Below, piece by piece: positions 8,993-18,730 of a stretch of DNA of 64,000 nt; within the stretch, counting starts at the first letter, position 1; each line of letters starts with the position of its first letter. The stretch is from Candidatus Zixiibacteriota bacterium (GTDB taxonomy: Bacteria > Zixibacteria > MSB-5A5 > GN15 > FEB-12). Made by a program: the position numbers and the translations under genes. The stretch lies in NCBI GenBank assembly GCA_040752815.1, contig JBFMGC010000001.1, positions 80,449 to 144,448 of the forward strand, read 5' to 3'. The notes beneath the pieces are model-generated. The model saw only the letters and a program-made list of their open reading frames with translations, was not told the DNA's origin and ran no database searches.

Positions 8993-9940
8993 CTACTTCT
9001 GGTTTAGCGATTTGATATAGGCGATAAGGGCATCGATCTGGCGGTCTTTCAATATCCCCTGGAAGGTAGGCATCACCGGCTGAAATCCATTGGCCATTTT
9101 GGCTCGGGGGTCAAGAATTGATTCTCGCATGTAATTTTCGTCCATTAACAAACGGGAACCGTCACTCAATAATATCTCGGTGCCGAATCGTCCTTTGAAA
9201 CTGGGACCGTCCTTGGCCGTACCGTCCAGGCTGTGGCAAGTCACACAGGCTTTGGTTGTATAAAGCTGCGCTCCGTACTGCTCCAGAGTCAGCCCGGCGC
9301 CCATGACCGAGTTGGCGTTCAACCAGGCCTGGTACGACGAATCGCTCACCACTCTAACCGCCGCCAGCATCTCCGAGTGCCCCTTCCCGCAATATTCGGC
9401 ACAGTAAAGTGGATAGACACCCTCGGCGGTCGCCTCGAACCAGGTGACCGTATACCGGTTGGGCAGCACGTCCATCTTGACGCGGAAATTCGGCACGAAG
9501 AAGCTGTGAATGACGTCCGCTGAGGACATCAGCAGCTTGACCGGTTTGCCCACCGGCACTACCAGTTCGTTGACTGCGTTGGCGCCGTCGGGGTGATCAA
9601 AGGTCCAAAACCACTTCTGGGCGGTGACTTTTATCTCGAGCGCCCCGTGCGGGACGACATTCATCCGCATATAACCCTTGAATCCCCACACGAATACGAT
9701 GACGATGAGGATTACGGGAATCACGGTCCAGGTGATCTCAAGCGCCAGGCTATGATCTTTCCCGTAGGTTAAACCGGCTTTTCCGCGGCGACGGTGCCGC
9801 AGGACGAACGCGATCACACCCGCGGTCACTATGAGAAAGAAAGCCAGGCCGGCAAAGAGAATGAAATTGAACAAGGCGTCGACGTCAGCCGCGGTGGTCG
9901 AGGCCGCCGACGGAAGCCAGGGAAATGAAACGGTATCCAC
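8993..9940 (-). CDS. ctaC: Cytochrome c oxidase subunit II with fused cytochrome c domain
   Basis: The 315-residue protein has two N-terminal helices, a cupredoxin domain and a C-terminal cytochrome c domain, the layout that defines caa3 oxidases. The CuA site is CAEYCGKGHSEM (about residues 182-193), with an upstream His in DVIHSFFVP. The cytochrome c site is CVTCH followed by a later Met in QPVMPTFQG as sixth ligand. It takes electrons from alternative complex III, directly or through a small cytochrome, into CuA and on to subunit I. The start is GTG 9940, 7 bases after the sco stop, without a strong ribosome site, so coupling is likely. Confidence 0.95.
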   Translation of the reverse strand: MDTVSFPWLPSAASTTAADVDALFNFILFAGLAFFLIVTAGVIAFVLRHRRRGKAGLTYGKDHSLALEITWTVIPVILIVIVFVWGFKGYMRMNVVPHGALEIKVTAQKWFWTFDHPDGANAVNELVVPVGKPVKLLMSSADVIHSFFVPNFRVKMDVLPNRYTVTWFEATAEGVYPLYCAEYCGKGHSEMLAAVRVVSDSSYQAWLNANSVMGAGLTLEQYGAQLYTTKACVTCHSLDGTAKDGPSFKGRFGTEILLSDGSRLLMDENYMRESILDPRAKMANGFQPVMPTFQGILKDRQIDALIAYIKSLNQK

Positions 9941-9947
9941 GCGGAAA

Positions 9948-10808
9948 TCAGCCCTTTATGTCAACCTTGGGGAGTTCGATCGGAGAGACGGAACGAGTCA
10001 TGCGACGGCGCAGCCTTTCGCCGTACCAAAGCAGGCCTACAAAGATACCCAGCGCCGTCACGGTCGCGGCGCCGCCGAGCTTCATAAGGTTGCCCGCCGC
10101 GACGGTGTACCCGCGCGATGACGGGTCATAGTGGTAACAATACAGGATCAGTTTATCTAGCGGGCTGCCGAGCCGGCCCTGGGATGCTTCGAGCAGACTC
10201 AACTTCAGATCGGTCTTACTGAACTCGATGCCGTACAGGGTGCGGGAGATGCGCCCCTCCGGCGTAAGTACGAACGCCGCCGCTGGATGCGCCCATTCCT
10301 GTCGTTCAGGGTTATAGAAGTACTTGAACCCGACCGCGTCAGCCAGCGCTCGCGATTGAGTCGAGTCGCCTACCAGAAACGCCCAGCCGGAGGGATCGAC
10401 CTCGCCCTTCAATGACGCCAAATAGTTGGCTTTCTTGGCTGCGGCCAGATCGGGAGTTTCGCTCCCGTCGATGGTCACATTTACCAGTTGGAACTGCTTG
10501 CCGATCGACCAATCAAGTTGATTCAGGCCGCTCGTCATCCCGTTGAAAACCAGGTTGCAGAGCATTGGACAGCGGTAGTACCCGAGAATCAGAATGACCG
10601 GGCGATCCACCGCGAAGAACTGAGCGAATCTAACAATATCCCCCGACTCGTTGCGAAACACCAGGTCGAGCGGCACCGTGCCGCCGGTGTGATCGACTAC
10701 GTCGATCTTCTCAAGATCGGGCGCATTCTCCAGCACCACTTGGGGAAAAACGTTGCCGGCAGCGCCAACGATTACTAAAGTGAGCCATATAGTCCATAAA
10801 CGAGTCAT
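9948..10808 (-). CDS. SCO1/SenC copper chaperone for CuA
   Basis: This 286-residue protein has an N-terminal export or anchor segment (LWTIWLTLVIVGAAGNVFP), a thioredoxin-like domain and an extra C-terminal helix (AATVTALGIFVGLLWYGERLRRR). The copper site CPMLC lies in GYYRCPMLCNLVF. The distal histidine expected from family members is probably in EWAHPAAAF. Sco proteins deliver or reduce copper at the CuA site of subunit II. The gene sits 7 bases before ctaC, which agrees. The C-terminal helix is seen in Sco proteins linked to alternative complex III operons. The 47-base gap before it is one of the larger ones in this operon. Confidence 0.9.
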   Translation of the reverse strand: MTRLWTIWLTLVIVGAAGNVFPQVVLENAPDLEKIDVVDHTGGTVPLDLVFRNESGDIVRFAQFFAVDRPVILILGYYRCPMLCNLVFNGMTSGLNQLDWSIGKQFQLVNVTIDGSETPDLAAAKKANYLASLKGEVDPSGWAFLVGDSTQSRALADAVGFKYFYNPERQEWAHPAAAFVLTPEGRISRTLYGIEFSKTDLKLSLLEASQGRLGSPLDKLILYCYHYDPSSRGYTVAAGNLMKLGGAATVTALGIFVGLLWYGERLRRRMTRSVSPIELPKVDIKG

Positions 10809-10855
10809 AGCGCATTGACTTTCACGAGTAATGGAGTCATCGACCCACCTAACAG

Positions 10856-11188
10856 CTACCTTCCAGACGTAGTTCCCGCCGATTCGGTCGCTATCAGGCC
10901 CATCGCCTGCGTAATCGGAATGCGAAACGTTCCGCTCGCCGAATCTATTAGCTCATAACTGGTTAGGACGGAATCCTCGATCCGTCGCAACTCCTTCAGC
11001 TCGGGTGACTGCGGTTTGAGCGCCTGTTCGTAGAACACTTCTTCACGGGTCTTGATAAAGTAATCATACATCGCGATGACCAGGATCACGATGACGACCA
11101 CGGTCACGACACTAGTGATTATTATTCCGCGAATGCTGGTATCGCGCGTCTCGTATCCGGAGGGGTGGTCGCTCATGGAGTTACTCAC
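10856..11188 (-). CDS. Small single-helix protein of the ACIII operon, function unknown
   Basis: The 110-residue protein has one strongly hydrophobic helix (GIIITSVVTVVVIVILVIAM, about residues 25-44), a cytoplasmic N-terminus rich in Ser/Asp and a periplasmic tail with FIKTREEVFYEQAL and a charged stretch. No cofactor motif is visible. It starts with GTG 11188, overlapping the actF stop by 4 bases (an ATG four codons in is the alternative), so it is translated with the complex. Small single-helix proteins occur at this position in other ACIII operons. I infer an accessory subunit of ACIII or a factor linking it to the oxidase, but the sequence does not prove either. Confidence 0.75.
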   Translation of the reverse strand: MSNSMSDHPSGYETRDTSIRGIIITSVVTVVVIVILVIAMYDYFIKTREEVFYEQALKPQSPELKELRRIEDSVLTSYELIDSASGTFRIPITQAMGLIATESAGTTSGR

Positions 11189-12369
11189 TGGTTTACTAAC
11201 TTAACCGACTTCTCCAGCCAGGGATCGCCGGTCGGGACGACCGGGCGCGAGCTGAAAGTACGCCAGAACATGGCGAAAAACAGTCCGCCTAGCCCGATCA
11301 CGCAGGCGATCTCGAGCCAGCCGAATTGCGCGCCCTGCGGCGAGTGGGTCGGATAGACCAGCCAGTACATGTCGGCCCAGTGGATCACCAGGAACCAGCC
11401 CGCCACCAGCCCGAGCAACAGGGGGCTTCGCTTGACCGCTCGGAAGATGAGCACCGTGAACGGGATCGCGAAATGCCCGAAAAACAGCAGCAGGCTGACC
11501 GTGCGCCAGGAACCTTCCCAGCGCGCAAGGTACCAGACCGTTTCTTCGGGAATGTTGGCATACCAGATCAGGAAGTACTGGGAGAACCCGATATACGCCC
11601 AGAATATGGTGAAGGCGAACATCAGCTTGCCCAAATCATGGTAGTGTTCCGCGGTGATGCTTTCATCGAGCACACGATTCTGCCGGAGAAACAGACTGAT
11701 GACAGCAATTAGAGCCAGGCCGCCGAGGAATGTCCCGCCGAAGAAGTAGACGCCGAATATGGTCGAGTACCAGTGCGGGTCCAGTGACATCAGCCAGTCG
11801 AACGCGGCGAACGTGACTGTCAGAGCGAACAGCAGCATACCGGCGGCGGATACTTTCCGGAGACCCGAGATGTGGTCGACCTGCGGCCGTGAATCCTGCG
11901 CCAAAGAGCGCTTTCTTAGCTGAAACACGATGATAGTCCAGACAGCAAAGAACGCCACCGCCCGAATGACGAAGAACGTGATATTGAGATAACCCGCTTT
12001 TCGCTGGAGCAGGTGATCCTCGGCCACTGCATCGGCATGGGTCCAGTGATACAAATCGTGCGCGCCGATCAACACCGGTATGAAAGCCACAGCCAGCCAG
12101 GGAAGCTGCTGCATCAGGCCCTCGGAAATGCGGCGAAGTACCACACTCCAGCGCGACGCTGTCAGGTAGTGCAGCATGGTAAAGAACAGGCCCCCCAGGG
12201 CCAGCGAAAGCCAATAGACGAACGCCGTCAGCCAGGCATGATAGAACCGGGCGGAATCGCTGTACCAGCCCCAGGCGCCGGCTGCCAGGCCGACCACCCC
12301 GATCGCGAGCGCAATCGGGACGACTTTGCCCCGGTCCGTGATACGATATGTCTGAGAGTCGTATTTCAC
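11185..12369 (-). CDS. actF: Alternative complex III membrane subunit ActF
   Basis: The 394-residue membrane protein has about ten helices. It belongs to the ActF family, a NrfD-related quinol-site or proton-path subunit of alternative complex III, which oxidises menaquinol and reduces cytochrome c or the oxidase. Recognisable stretches are FDWLMSLDPHWYSTIFGVYFF and WADMYWLVYP. GTG 12369 is chosen as start because it lies 18 bases past the actE stop, with GGAG between, and gives the usual family N-terminus. The reading frame continues open upstream through actE but is out of frame with it there. Translation is coupled to the 110-residue gene downstream. Confidence 0.9.
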   Translation of the reverse strand: MKYDSQTYRITDRGKVVPIALAIGVVGLAAGAWGWYSDSARFYHAWLTAFVYWLSLALGGLFFTMLHYLTASRWSVVLRRISEGLMQQLPWLAVAFIPVLIGAHDLYHWTHADAVAEDHLLQRKAGYLNITFFVIRAVAFFAVWTIIVFQLRKRSLAQDSRPQVDHISGLRKVSAAGMLLFALTVTFAAFDWLMSLDPHWYSTIFGVYFFGGTFLGGLALIAVISLFLRQNRVLDESITAEHYHDLGKLMFAFTIFWAYIGFSQYFLIWYANIPEETVWYLARWEGSWRTVSLLLFFGHFAIPFTVLIFRAVKRSPLLLGLVAGWFLVIHWADMYWLVYPTHSPQGAQFGWLEIACVIGLGGLFFAMFWRTFSSRPVVPTGDPWLEKSVKLVNQ

Positions 12370-12386
12370 AGCAGTGCCAACTCCGA

Positions 12387-12986
12387 TCAGCGGGGAACCT
12401 GAATGCCGATGGGCAGATCGTTTATAGTCGCATTGTGGCTTCGTTGCAGCGCCCGCACATAGCCGACAATCGACCACCGGTCATCGACCGGAATCTGATA
12501 CTTGTAGGGCGGCATGGTGCGGATGCCGTTGCTGATCACCTCGAATATGTGACCGTCTTCGACATCGCGCAGGCGCTGCTCATGGAAACTCGGCGGCGGC
12601 AGCATCCCTCTCCTGACCATGATACTCTGGCTGTTCCCGAGGCGCCCGTGACACGGAGAACAGTAGATGTCATACCGCTCGCGGCCCCGCTGAAGCCTTT
12701 CCATGGACATTATGACCGGGGCCCCGGCGATAAGAACGCTGTCGGCATCGCGTCCGGTGTAGTAAAACGACGAGTCGGCGCGCAGCCATCCGCGCGCGAC
12801 TGTCCCCTCTACCGGCTCACGCATGGCGGAGCCGTCGGCAAAAAACCGGCTCTCCGCCTGCCCCCTGACCTTCGGCTGATCGTCCATGTTCTGCACGATA
12901 TGAACGGGGGGTTGGTCCGACGGCTGATGGCGCGAGCAGCCAGCAACCAACAGGATTGTCAGCGCTATGATTGATAGCCTCTTCAT
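12387..12986 (-). CDS. actE: Monohaem cytochrome c lipoprotein ActE
   Basis: The 199-residue protein begins with a lipoprotein signal ([20 protein letters not shown]; lipid-carrying Cys17). One haem site is CSPCHG with methionine in RTMPPYKYQIP as likely sixth ligand, the ActE pattern. It is the electron exit cytochrome of alternative complex III, anchored at the periplasmic face. The start ATG overlaps the actD stop by 4 bases. Length and motif order are as in Rhodothermus and Flavobacterium complexes. I see nothing irregular. Confidence 0.93.
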   Translation of the reverse strand: MKRLSIIALTILLVAGCSRHQPSDQPPVHIVQNMDDQPKVRGQAESRFFADGSAMREPVEGTVARGWLRADSSFYYTGRDADSVLIAGAPVIMSMERLQRGRERYDIYCSPCHGRLGNSQSIMVRRGMLPPPSFHEQRLRDVEDGHIFEVISNGIRTMPPYKYQIPVDDRWSIVGYVRALQRSHNATINDLPIGIQVPR

Positions 12987-13534
12987 TCGCCCGCTACCAC
13001 CTCGATATTTCGGCCGCCGATCGTCTCAAAAAACTTCCGCACGCGTTCGGGCTCGAAGTTGGGATCGTCGGACTCGATACTGATAATGAAGGCATCGTCG
13101 GAAAACCGCTTGAAGTTCTCCGAGTAAAAGTTGCCGTGAAACCACTGTGGCAGGCGGTTCAGGAAGAGCATGCCCACTACCGCCCCAAGCGCCGCGCCTA
13201 GAATAGTCAGGCCAAAAGTCACAATAATGAACGCCTGAAACGAAAAATACGGCTTGCCCGAAATCACAACAGGATAATCGACGGAGCTGGTCCACCACTG
13301 CATCCACATGCCGAACAGGCCGCCGCACAGGCCGCTAATTCCGGCGATATAACCGACTTTCGACCTTGGCAGCCCCATAGCGGCATCCATGCCATGAATC
13401 GGAAAAGGCGAATGGCAATCAAACTTCCTGTAGCCGGCGTCGCGCACTTTCTCGGCGGCCTTGAGGAGTTCACCGGACGTGGCGAATTCGGCCAGCACCG
13501 AGTAGACTCTCTTCTGCGTAGTCGTCGCCATCAA
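12983..13534 (-). CDS. actD: Alternative complex III subunit ActD (DUF3341)
   Basis: The 183-residue protein starts with a soluble ferredoxin-like fold ([21 protein letters not shown], then [15 protein letters not shown]). The rest has two hydrophobic helices ([22 protein letters not shown] and [21 protein letters not shown]). This is the DUF3341 or ActD family, found only in ACIII operons. It contacts the core membrane subunits, and no cofactor is known. The start overlaps the actC stop by 4 bases and its stop overlaps actE. Confidence 0.92.
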   Translation of the reverse strand: MMATTTQKRVYSVLAEFATSGELLKAAEKVRDAGYRKFDCHSPFPIHGMDAAMGLPRSKVGYIAGISGLCGGLFGMWMQWWTSSVDYPVVISGKPYFSFQAFIIVTFGLTILGAALGAVVGMLFLNRLPQWFHGNFYSENFKRFSDDAFIISIESDDPNFEPERVRKFFETIGGRNIEVVAGE

Positions 13535-14913
13535 TGTGTCCCTCCGTGGTGCGGGTCGGCCTGAGGAAGCACGGCCTTGACCTCGGACATGGCGATCATC
13601 GGCACGAAACGGGCGAACAGCAGAAATAACGTGAAGAACAGTCCGAACGAACCGACCAGCGTGGCTACGTCCCAGATAGTCGGTTTGTAGTAGTCCCAGC
13701 TCGACGGCAGGTAGTCACGCGCCAGCGACATGACGATCACGAAGCGCTCGAACCACATGCCGATGTTGATGAGGATTGATGCTACAAACATCACGGCCAC
13801 GGTGCGCCGCCATTTCCTCACCCAGAAGAGCTGCGGCACGAGCACGTTGCAGGTGACCATAATCCAGTATGCCCAGGCGTACGGACCGAAGGCCCGGTTT
13901 ATGAACGCGAACGACTCGTAGATGCTCCCCGAGTACCAGGCGATGAAGAACTCGCAGGCGTAGGCGTAGCCTACCATCATGCCGGTGACCAGCATGATCT
14001 TGTTCATCTTCTCGAGGTGATCCACCGTGATGAAGTCATGCAGGTTGAGCAGTTTTCTTGCGACCACCGCCAGCGACATGACCATCGCGAATCCGGAGAA
14101 GATCGCGCCCGCCACAAAGTAGGGCGGGAAAATCGTGGTGTGCCAGCCGGGAATAACTGACGTGGCAAAGTCGGTAGAAACTACCGAGTGCACGGACAGA
14201 ACGAGCGGGGTCGATATGCCCGCCAGGATCAGGTAGGCGAGCTCGTAGTTCTTCCATTGGCGGTTTCCGCCCCGCCAGCCGAAACTGAGCAGGCCGAATA
14301 CGAACTTGCGGACCCGGGTAACCGCACGGTCGCGCAGCGTGGCCAGATCAGGAATCAGTCCGACATACCAGAACAAGAACGAGCAGGTGAAATAGATCGA
14401 CACCGCAAAAACGTCCCACAGCAGCGGCGACCGGAAGTTCGGCCACATGCCCATCTGGTTGGGCAGCGGGAAAACCCAGTAGATCACCCACACTCGGCCG
14501 ACATGTATAGCCGGAAACATCAGCGCGCAGATAACCGCAAACAGCGTCATCGACTCTGAAAACCTGTTGATCGATGTCCGCCACCTCTGACGGAACAGGA
14601 AGAGCACCGCCGAGATGAGCGTACCCGCATGTCCAATACCGACCCAGAAGACGAAGTTCACGATATCGTAACCCCATCCGACCGGGACATTCAGGCCCCA
14701 GATACCAGTACCTTCCCAGAACAGGTAACCGATCGAGCCAATGAGCAGCAGGACAAAAGAGAAGGCCGCGCCGAATGACAGCAGCCAGACCATCGAGGTC
14801 TTGCGCTCGACAATCTCGCTGATTTTGTTGCTGATCGAGGCGAACGTATGTCCGCCCGTGACCAGCGGCGCCTCGGCGCCCGGGGGCAATCCTGTCTTCT
14901 CTACCACACTCAT
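13531..14913 (-). CDS. actC: Alternative complex III NrfD-like membrane subunit ActC
   Basis: The 460-residue protein has about ten transmembrane helices and belongs to the NrfD/PsrC family. In ACIII, ActC forms the menaquinol oxidation site next to ActB. Landmarks are [33 protein letters not shown] and [14 protein letters not shown], all typical of ActC. It starts 10 bases after the actB stop and overlaps actD. Length is normal, with no sign of truncation. Confidence 0.94.
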   Translation of the reverse strand: MSVVEKTGLPPGAEAPLVTGGHTFASISNKISEIVERKTSMVWLLSFGAAFSFVLLLIGSIGYLFWEGTGIWGLNVPVGWGYDIVNFVFWVGIGHAGTLISAVLFLFRQRWRTSINRFSESMTLFAVICALMFPAIHVGRVWVIYWVFPLPNQMGMWPNFRSPLLWDVFAVSIYFTCSFLFWYVGLIPDLATLRDRAVTRVRKFVFGLLSFGWRGGNRQWKNYELAYLILAGISTPLVLSVHSVVSTDFATSVIPGWHTTIFPPYFVAGAIFSGFAMVMSLAVVARKLLNLHDFITVDHLEKMNKIMLVTGMMVGYAYACEFFIAWYSGSIYESFAFINRAFGPYAWAYWIMVTCNVLVPQLFWVRKWRRTVAVMFVASILINIGMWFERFVIVMSLARDYLPSSWDYYKPTIWDVATLVGSFGLFFTLFLLFARFVPMIAMSEVKAVLPQADPHHGGTH

Positions 14914-14923
14914 CGTCTAAAGC

Positions 14924-17884
14924 TCATCCGTGACCATGCTCGTCGGTCGGTTCGCGCCTGCTCGCCAGCGAAGGATGCGGATTGCGCAGCTTGGCCAGGT
15001 AGGTCGTTCTGGGCCGTACGTTCAACTCTTCCAGGACTCGGTACTTGCGATTATTCTTCTTGAGCCTCGAAACTTCACTGTCGGGATCGGCGATGTTGCC
15101 GAATACAATCGCCCTGGCCGGACAGGCCGACTGACAGGCGGTCCTGATTTCGCCGTCGGCCACCGGGCGGCCCTGGTTCTTGGCATTTGATTTGGCGACA
15201 CTGATCCGTTGTATGCAATACGTACACTTCTCCATCACTCCACGGAAGCGCACGGTCACTTCCGGGTTCTGGGCCATCTGCACCACCTCCGGCAGGTCTT
15301 TTGTGTAATTGAAGAAGTTAAACCGGCGCACTTTGTACGGGCAGTTGTTGGAGCAGTAACGCGTCCCTATACACCGGTTGTACACCATGACATTAAGGCC
15401 CTCTGTGTCATGGTTGGTCGCCGCTACCGGGCAGACCTGCTCACAGGGGGCCATCTCGCAGTGCTGGCAGTTCATCGGCTGGACGGCAACCTCAGGGTCG
15501 TTGATATCGCCCGCATAGTAGCGATCGATTCGCATCCAATGCATTTCGCGCGCCCGGGCCACTTGCTCCCTGCCCACTACTGGTATGTTGTTTTCCGACT
15601 GGCAGGCAATCACACAGGCGTTGCAACCCGTACAGGCGTTCAGATCGATTGACATCCCCCACTGGTAGCCCTCGTCGTACTTGTGCTCGTTCCACATTGA
15701 AGCCAGCGACGGGTGTTCGATTTCTTTCGGGTAGAACTCCCCGCTTTCTTTGTAACCGGCCAGGGTGTTCTCGCGCACGATCGGCCGACCCTCCATGCTG
15801 CCATGATCCTGCGTACAGGCCATTTTGATTGTCCGGCCGGTCTTACGTACTTTCACACCTGACTCGAACCACATGTTCTCTGAAGTTCGAAGCGGGCTGA
15901 CATCTACACCGACACCGTCGCCCACTTGTCCAGCCGCGGTGCGCCCGTACCCTAGAGCGACAGAGATCGAATTATCCACCTGACCCGGAGAAATCCAGGC
16001 GGGGATTTCAATCGAACGACCGCCCATATCGAGTTCGACCATGTCTTCGCTCTTCAAACCGAGAGCATCGGCCAGTTTGGGACTGATTAGCGCGGCGTTG
16101 CCCCACGTCAGCTTGGTGGCGGGATCAGGCAGCTCCTGCAACCAGGCGTTGTTGGCACAGCGGCCGTCGAATACGGCTCCACAGTTGAAGGAGACCTCCA
16201 TATCATCCGAATGCGACGTTTCTAAAGACAACTGTACCGGGCTCACACTCGGCCGCACCGGCCCGGCATCTTTCGGATGAAACACTCCGTCGTGAAGTAC
16301 CCGTCGCCAGTTGGCCTCGAAATCTCCGCTTAGAAAACGCTGCCGCCAGACTTCGCGTACCAGTTCATGAGCCGACTTCTCTTCCGCGGTCACGAGCAGG
16401 CCGGCAAACTCGATATCTCCGTGAGCGCCGTGGAGAGGGCGTATAGTCGGCTGCACCACGCTGACAGTGCCGTCGGCAGCGCGGGCATCTCCCCAACTTT
16501 CCAAGTAATTCGCGCGAGGCAGGTGCCAGGAGACGTTGGTCGACGTTTCATCCACGTGGGTCGCCAGGTGAACACGTGCCGGGACTTTCGACAGCGCCGC
16601 TTCGAACTCGAGGGTGCGCGGCGCATGATATACCGGGTTGCCGCCAAGCATGACGAGTGCCTGCACCTTACCGATGTTCATATCAGCGACCAGTGCACCA
16701 AGTCCTGCGGTGTCAGCGATCACCATGTCGGGGGATGGATGGAACGCCACCGTAGTGCCGATATTTCCCAGCGCCTGATTCAGCGCCATCACAATATGGT
16801 GGACAGCAGGCGGCTGGCGGCGACCAGCGATCACGAGAGACCGGCCACGATTGGCCAGCAGATCGTCGGCTAAAACTCGAAGCAGTATGGCATCGAACGA
16901 GTGGTCTGCTGTTTCTGGGATGAAACCGGCGCTGGTCCCACGCCTGTTCACCTCGGCCGCGAGTGCCGCCAGAAAACGAACCACGTCCCCACCGGAGCTC
17001 CTCACCCGGTGGTCAGCCATCATGCCGGTAATAGTCAGACTCGGTTCGACCGCATAGAGGCGATTCATCTCGTCCTGTTGCGAGAAGACCCCTCGCGCCT
17101 CGGAGAATCCGGCCGTATTCGCTATCGCATCACTCTCGGTACCCAGAAAATCGCAATCGAGAGCGAGGACCACTTTTGCATTGGCGAAGTCATACACTGG
17201 CTGAAGCACTTGGCCGGTGGCCAGCTCGATCCCTTTGTAGATGTTCTCGTCAGAGATCGGCTCCCAGGCCACCCACTTCGCTTTGGGAAATGTCTCATGG
17301 AACTGGCGCTTGAGCCGGGCCAGAGTCGGCGAGCTAAAAGTCTCGGAAAGCACCGCCAGCCCTTCCCCGCCGCCCTGCAGAAATCTCGCGTGCTGCTCTT
17401 TCCACCAGGCGACAAAATCTGCCCAGGACGCGGGGCTCCCGTCTCGCAGGACCGACTTGGAGCGATCTGGATCATACAAATCGAGTATGGATGCCTGGAC
17501 TATCGGGTTGACCGCTCCGCGCGATGACGGATGCAACTCGTTGCCCTGAATGAACGTCGGGCGGCCCTCATAGGTAGTAACCACCACGCCAATTGCTGAC
17601 AGACCGAAAGGCATAGTCGTAGCGTAGTAGTTGGGAACACCCGGATCGATCTGCTCGGGGCGCGTGACATACGGAACGATCTTCTCCACCGGCCGACGGC
17701 ACGAGGTCAAGCCGGCCAGCGCCAGTGATGCCCCCATGGTGGTCAGAAACGACCGACGGGTCCAGGCGTTGTCGGCCAGTTCAACCGTGCCCCTCGGGAA
17801 TTCCCGGTAGAGGAACTCCTTGAACTCGTCGGTCTGAGCCAACTGGTCAAGTGAACGCCAGTAATCTTTGCCCTTCGATTCCAT
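14924..17884 (-). CDS. actB: Alternative complex III iron-sulphur subunit ActB
   Basis: This 986-residue periplasmic subunit fuses a molybdopterin-oxidoreductase-like N-terminal part to a four-cluster ferredoxin domain. A twin-arginine export motif, RRSFLTTMG, lies at residues 43-51. As in other ActB proteins, the N-terminal part shows no residues arguing for a working molybdenum site. Near the C-terminus the cluster motifs follow in order: CTGCNACVIACQSENN, CQHCEMAPCEQVCP, CIGTRYCSNNCP, and CTYC with CQSACPARAI. They would hold three [4Fe-4S] and one [3Fe-4S] cluster. It carries electrons from the ActC quinol site to the haem subunits. It lies 9 bases after actA. Confidence 0.95.
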   Translation of the reverse strand: MESKGKDYWRSLDQLAQTDEFKEFLYREFPRGTVELADNAWTRRSFLTTMGASLALAGLTSCRRPVEKIVPYVTRPEQIDPGVPNYYATTMPFGLSAIGVVVTTYEGRPTFIQGNELHPSSRGAVNPIVQASILDLYDPDRSKSVLRDGSPASWADFVAWWKEQHARFLQGGGEGLAVLSETFSSPTLARLKRQFHETFPKAKWVAWEPISDENIYKGIELATGQVLQPVYDFANAKVVLALDCDFLGTESDAIANTAGFSEARGVFSQQDEMNRLYAVEPSLTITGMMADHRVRSSGGDVVRFLAALAAEVNRRGTSAGFIPETADHSFDAILLRVLADDLLANRGRSLVIAGRRQPPAVHHIVMALNQALGNIGTTVAFHPSPDMVIADTAGLGALVADMNIGKVQALVMLGGNPVYHAPRTLEFEAALSKVPARVHLATHVDETSTNVSWHLPRANYLESWGDARAADGTVSVVQPTIRPLHGAHGDIEFAGLLVTAEEKSAHELVREVWRQRFLSGDFEANWRRVLHDGVFHPKDAGPVRPSVSPVQLSLETSHSDDMEVSFNCGAVFDGRCANNAWLQELPDPATKLTWGNAALISPKLADALGLKSEDMVELDMGGRSIEIPAWISPGQVDNSISVALGYGRTAAGQVGDGVGVDVSPLRTSENMWFESGVKVRKTGRTIKMACTQDHGSMEGRPIVRENTLAGYKESGEFYPKEIEHPSLASMWNEHKYDEGYQWGMSIDLNACTGCNACVIACQSENNIPVVGREQVARAREMHWMRIDRYYAGDINDPEVAVQPMNCQHCEMAPCEQVCPVAATNHDTEGLNVMVYNRCIGTRYCSNNCPYKVRRFNFFNYTKDLPEVVQMAQNPEVTVRFRGVMEKCTYCIQRISVAKSNAKNQGRPVADGEIRTACQSACPARAIVFGNIADPDSEVSRLKKNNRKYRVLEELNVRPRTTYLAKLRNPHPSLASRREPTDEHGHG

Positions 17885-17893
17885 CTCAATCTT

Positions 17894-18541
17894 CTATCTG
17901 TGGCACGCCGAACAATCGGTCGGGGGCTTGATGTTCTTCTCCAGCTCCCACTCGGCCACCCACTCGGCGTGCCCGGCGAGCTGTTCCCATTTCATATTCG
18001 TTACCTCGCTGACCGGCCGAAGATTGGGGTCCGGGTTCCGATGGCAGTCGAGACACCAGCTCATGCTGAGCGGCTTTGCCAGAGTGATTTCCGCCATCTC
18101 GGTTACATCGCCATGGCAACTGACACAGCCCACCCCGGCATTGACATGAGCCGAGTGATTGAAGTAGGCAAAATCGGGCAGGTTGTGCACGCGGACCCAC
18201 TTCACCGGCAAGCCGGAGGTAAAGCTGCTGCGGATCAACTCCAGTTTATCACTCTCTGTCTTGACCAGAGTGTGGCAGTTCATGCAGGTGCGGGTGGGCG
18301 GCACATTGGCGCGCGCCTGCTTTTCCACGCTGGTATGACAATAACGACAATCGATGCCCAGATCACCGGCATGAATCTTATGGGAGTACTCGACCGGCTG
18401 TTTGGGTCGATACCCCACATCCGTGTACTCAGGAGAGAAATAGTACCAGACAAACCAGACGGCGCCTATCAAACCCAGCACCCCGCCTACCGCAGCAACG
18501 GTCGGCACGTAGTTGGTCCATTTAGGGAATATCTGTGCCAA
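17894..18541 (-). CDS. actA: Pentahaem cytochrome c subunit ActA
   Basis: The 215-residue protein has one N-terminal hydrophobic helix (VPTVAAVGGVLGLIGAVWFVWYYF) and five CXXCH motifs: CRYCH, CMNCH, CVSCH, CLDCH and CSACH. These are the features of ActA of alternative complex III. It starts with TTG 18541. An in-frame TGA lies two codons before it, and the N-terminus MAQIFPK is the family form, so the weak start is probably real. It is the first gene of the act-sco-cta operon. A promoter is seen about 115-140 bases upstream. Confidence 0.94.
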   Translation of the reverse strand: MAQIFPKWTNYVPTVAAVGGVLGLIGAVWFVWYYFSPEYTDVGYRPKQPVEYSHKIHAGDLGIDCRYCHTSVEKQARANVPPTRTCMNCHTLVKTESDKLELIRSSFTSGLPVKWVRVHNLPDFAYFNHSAHVNAGVGCVSCHGDVTEMAEITLAKPLSMSWCLDCHRNPDPNLRPVSEVTNMKWEQLAGHAEWVAEWELEKNIKPPTDCSACHR

Positions 18542-18654
18542 AGGTCAAATCTCTGTCGCTGTAATAACCCAGTCCCTACGCCAAACAGGGATTAGCGGAA
18601 AAGAACCAAACCAAATTCCTGTCACCTGCCGCCTGGTTGTCGAAATCGGCACCC

Positions 18655-18682
18655 AAAATAGAGAATCGACCGCCGCTGTCAA
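18655..18682 (-). promoter_or_regulatory. Sigma-70-type promoter of the act-sco-cta operon
   Basis: On the minus strand TTGACA (18682-18677) is followed by 16 bases and TATTTT (18660-18655). The start of transcription would be near 18648, leaving about 107 bases of leader before actA. No other promoter-sized gap is seen until ctaA, apart from 47- and 59-base gaps. No regulator site was recognised. Confidence 0.55.
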
Positions 18683-18730
18683 CATTTTCCTGTTGCTGTC
18701 ATACCGAGTCAGACGAAATCGGCTGTCGAC

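Noticed and set aside
14924-17884. Reading ActB as a catalytic molybdoenzyme
   Set aside because: The operon context and the fused ferredoxin domain identify ActB, whose molybdopterin-like part is known to hold no molybdenum.
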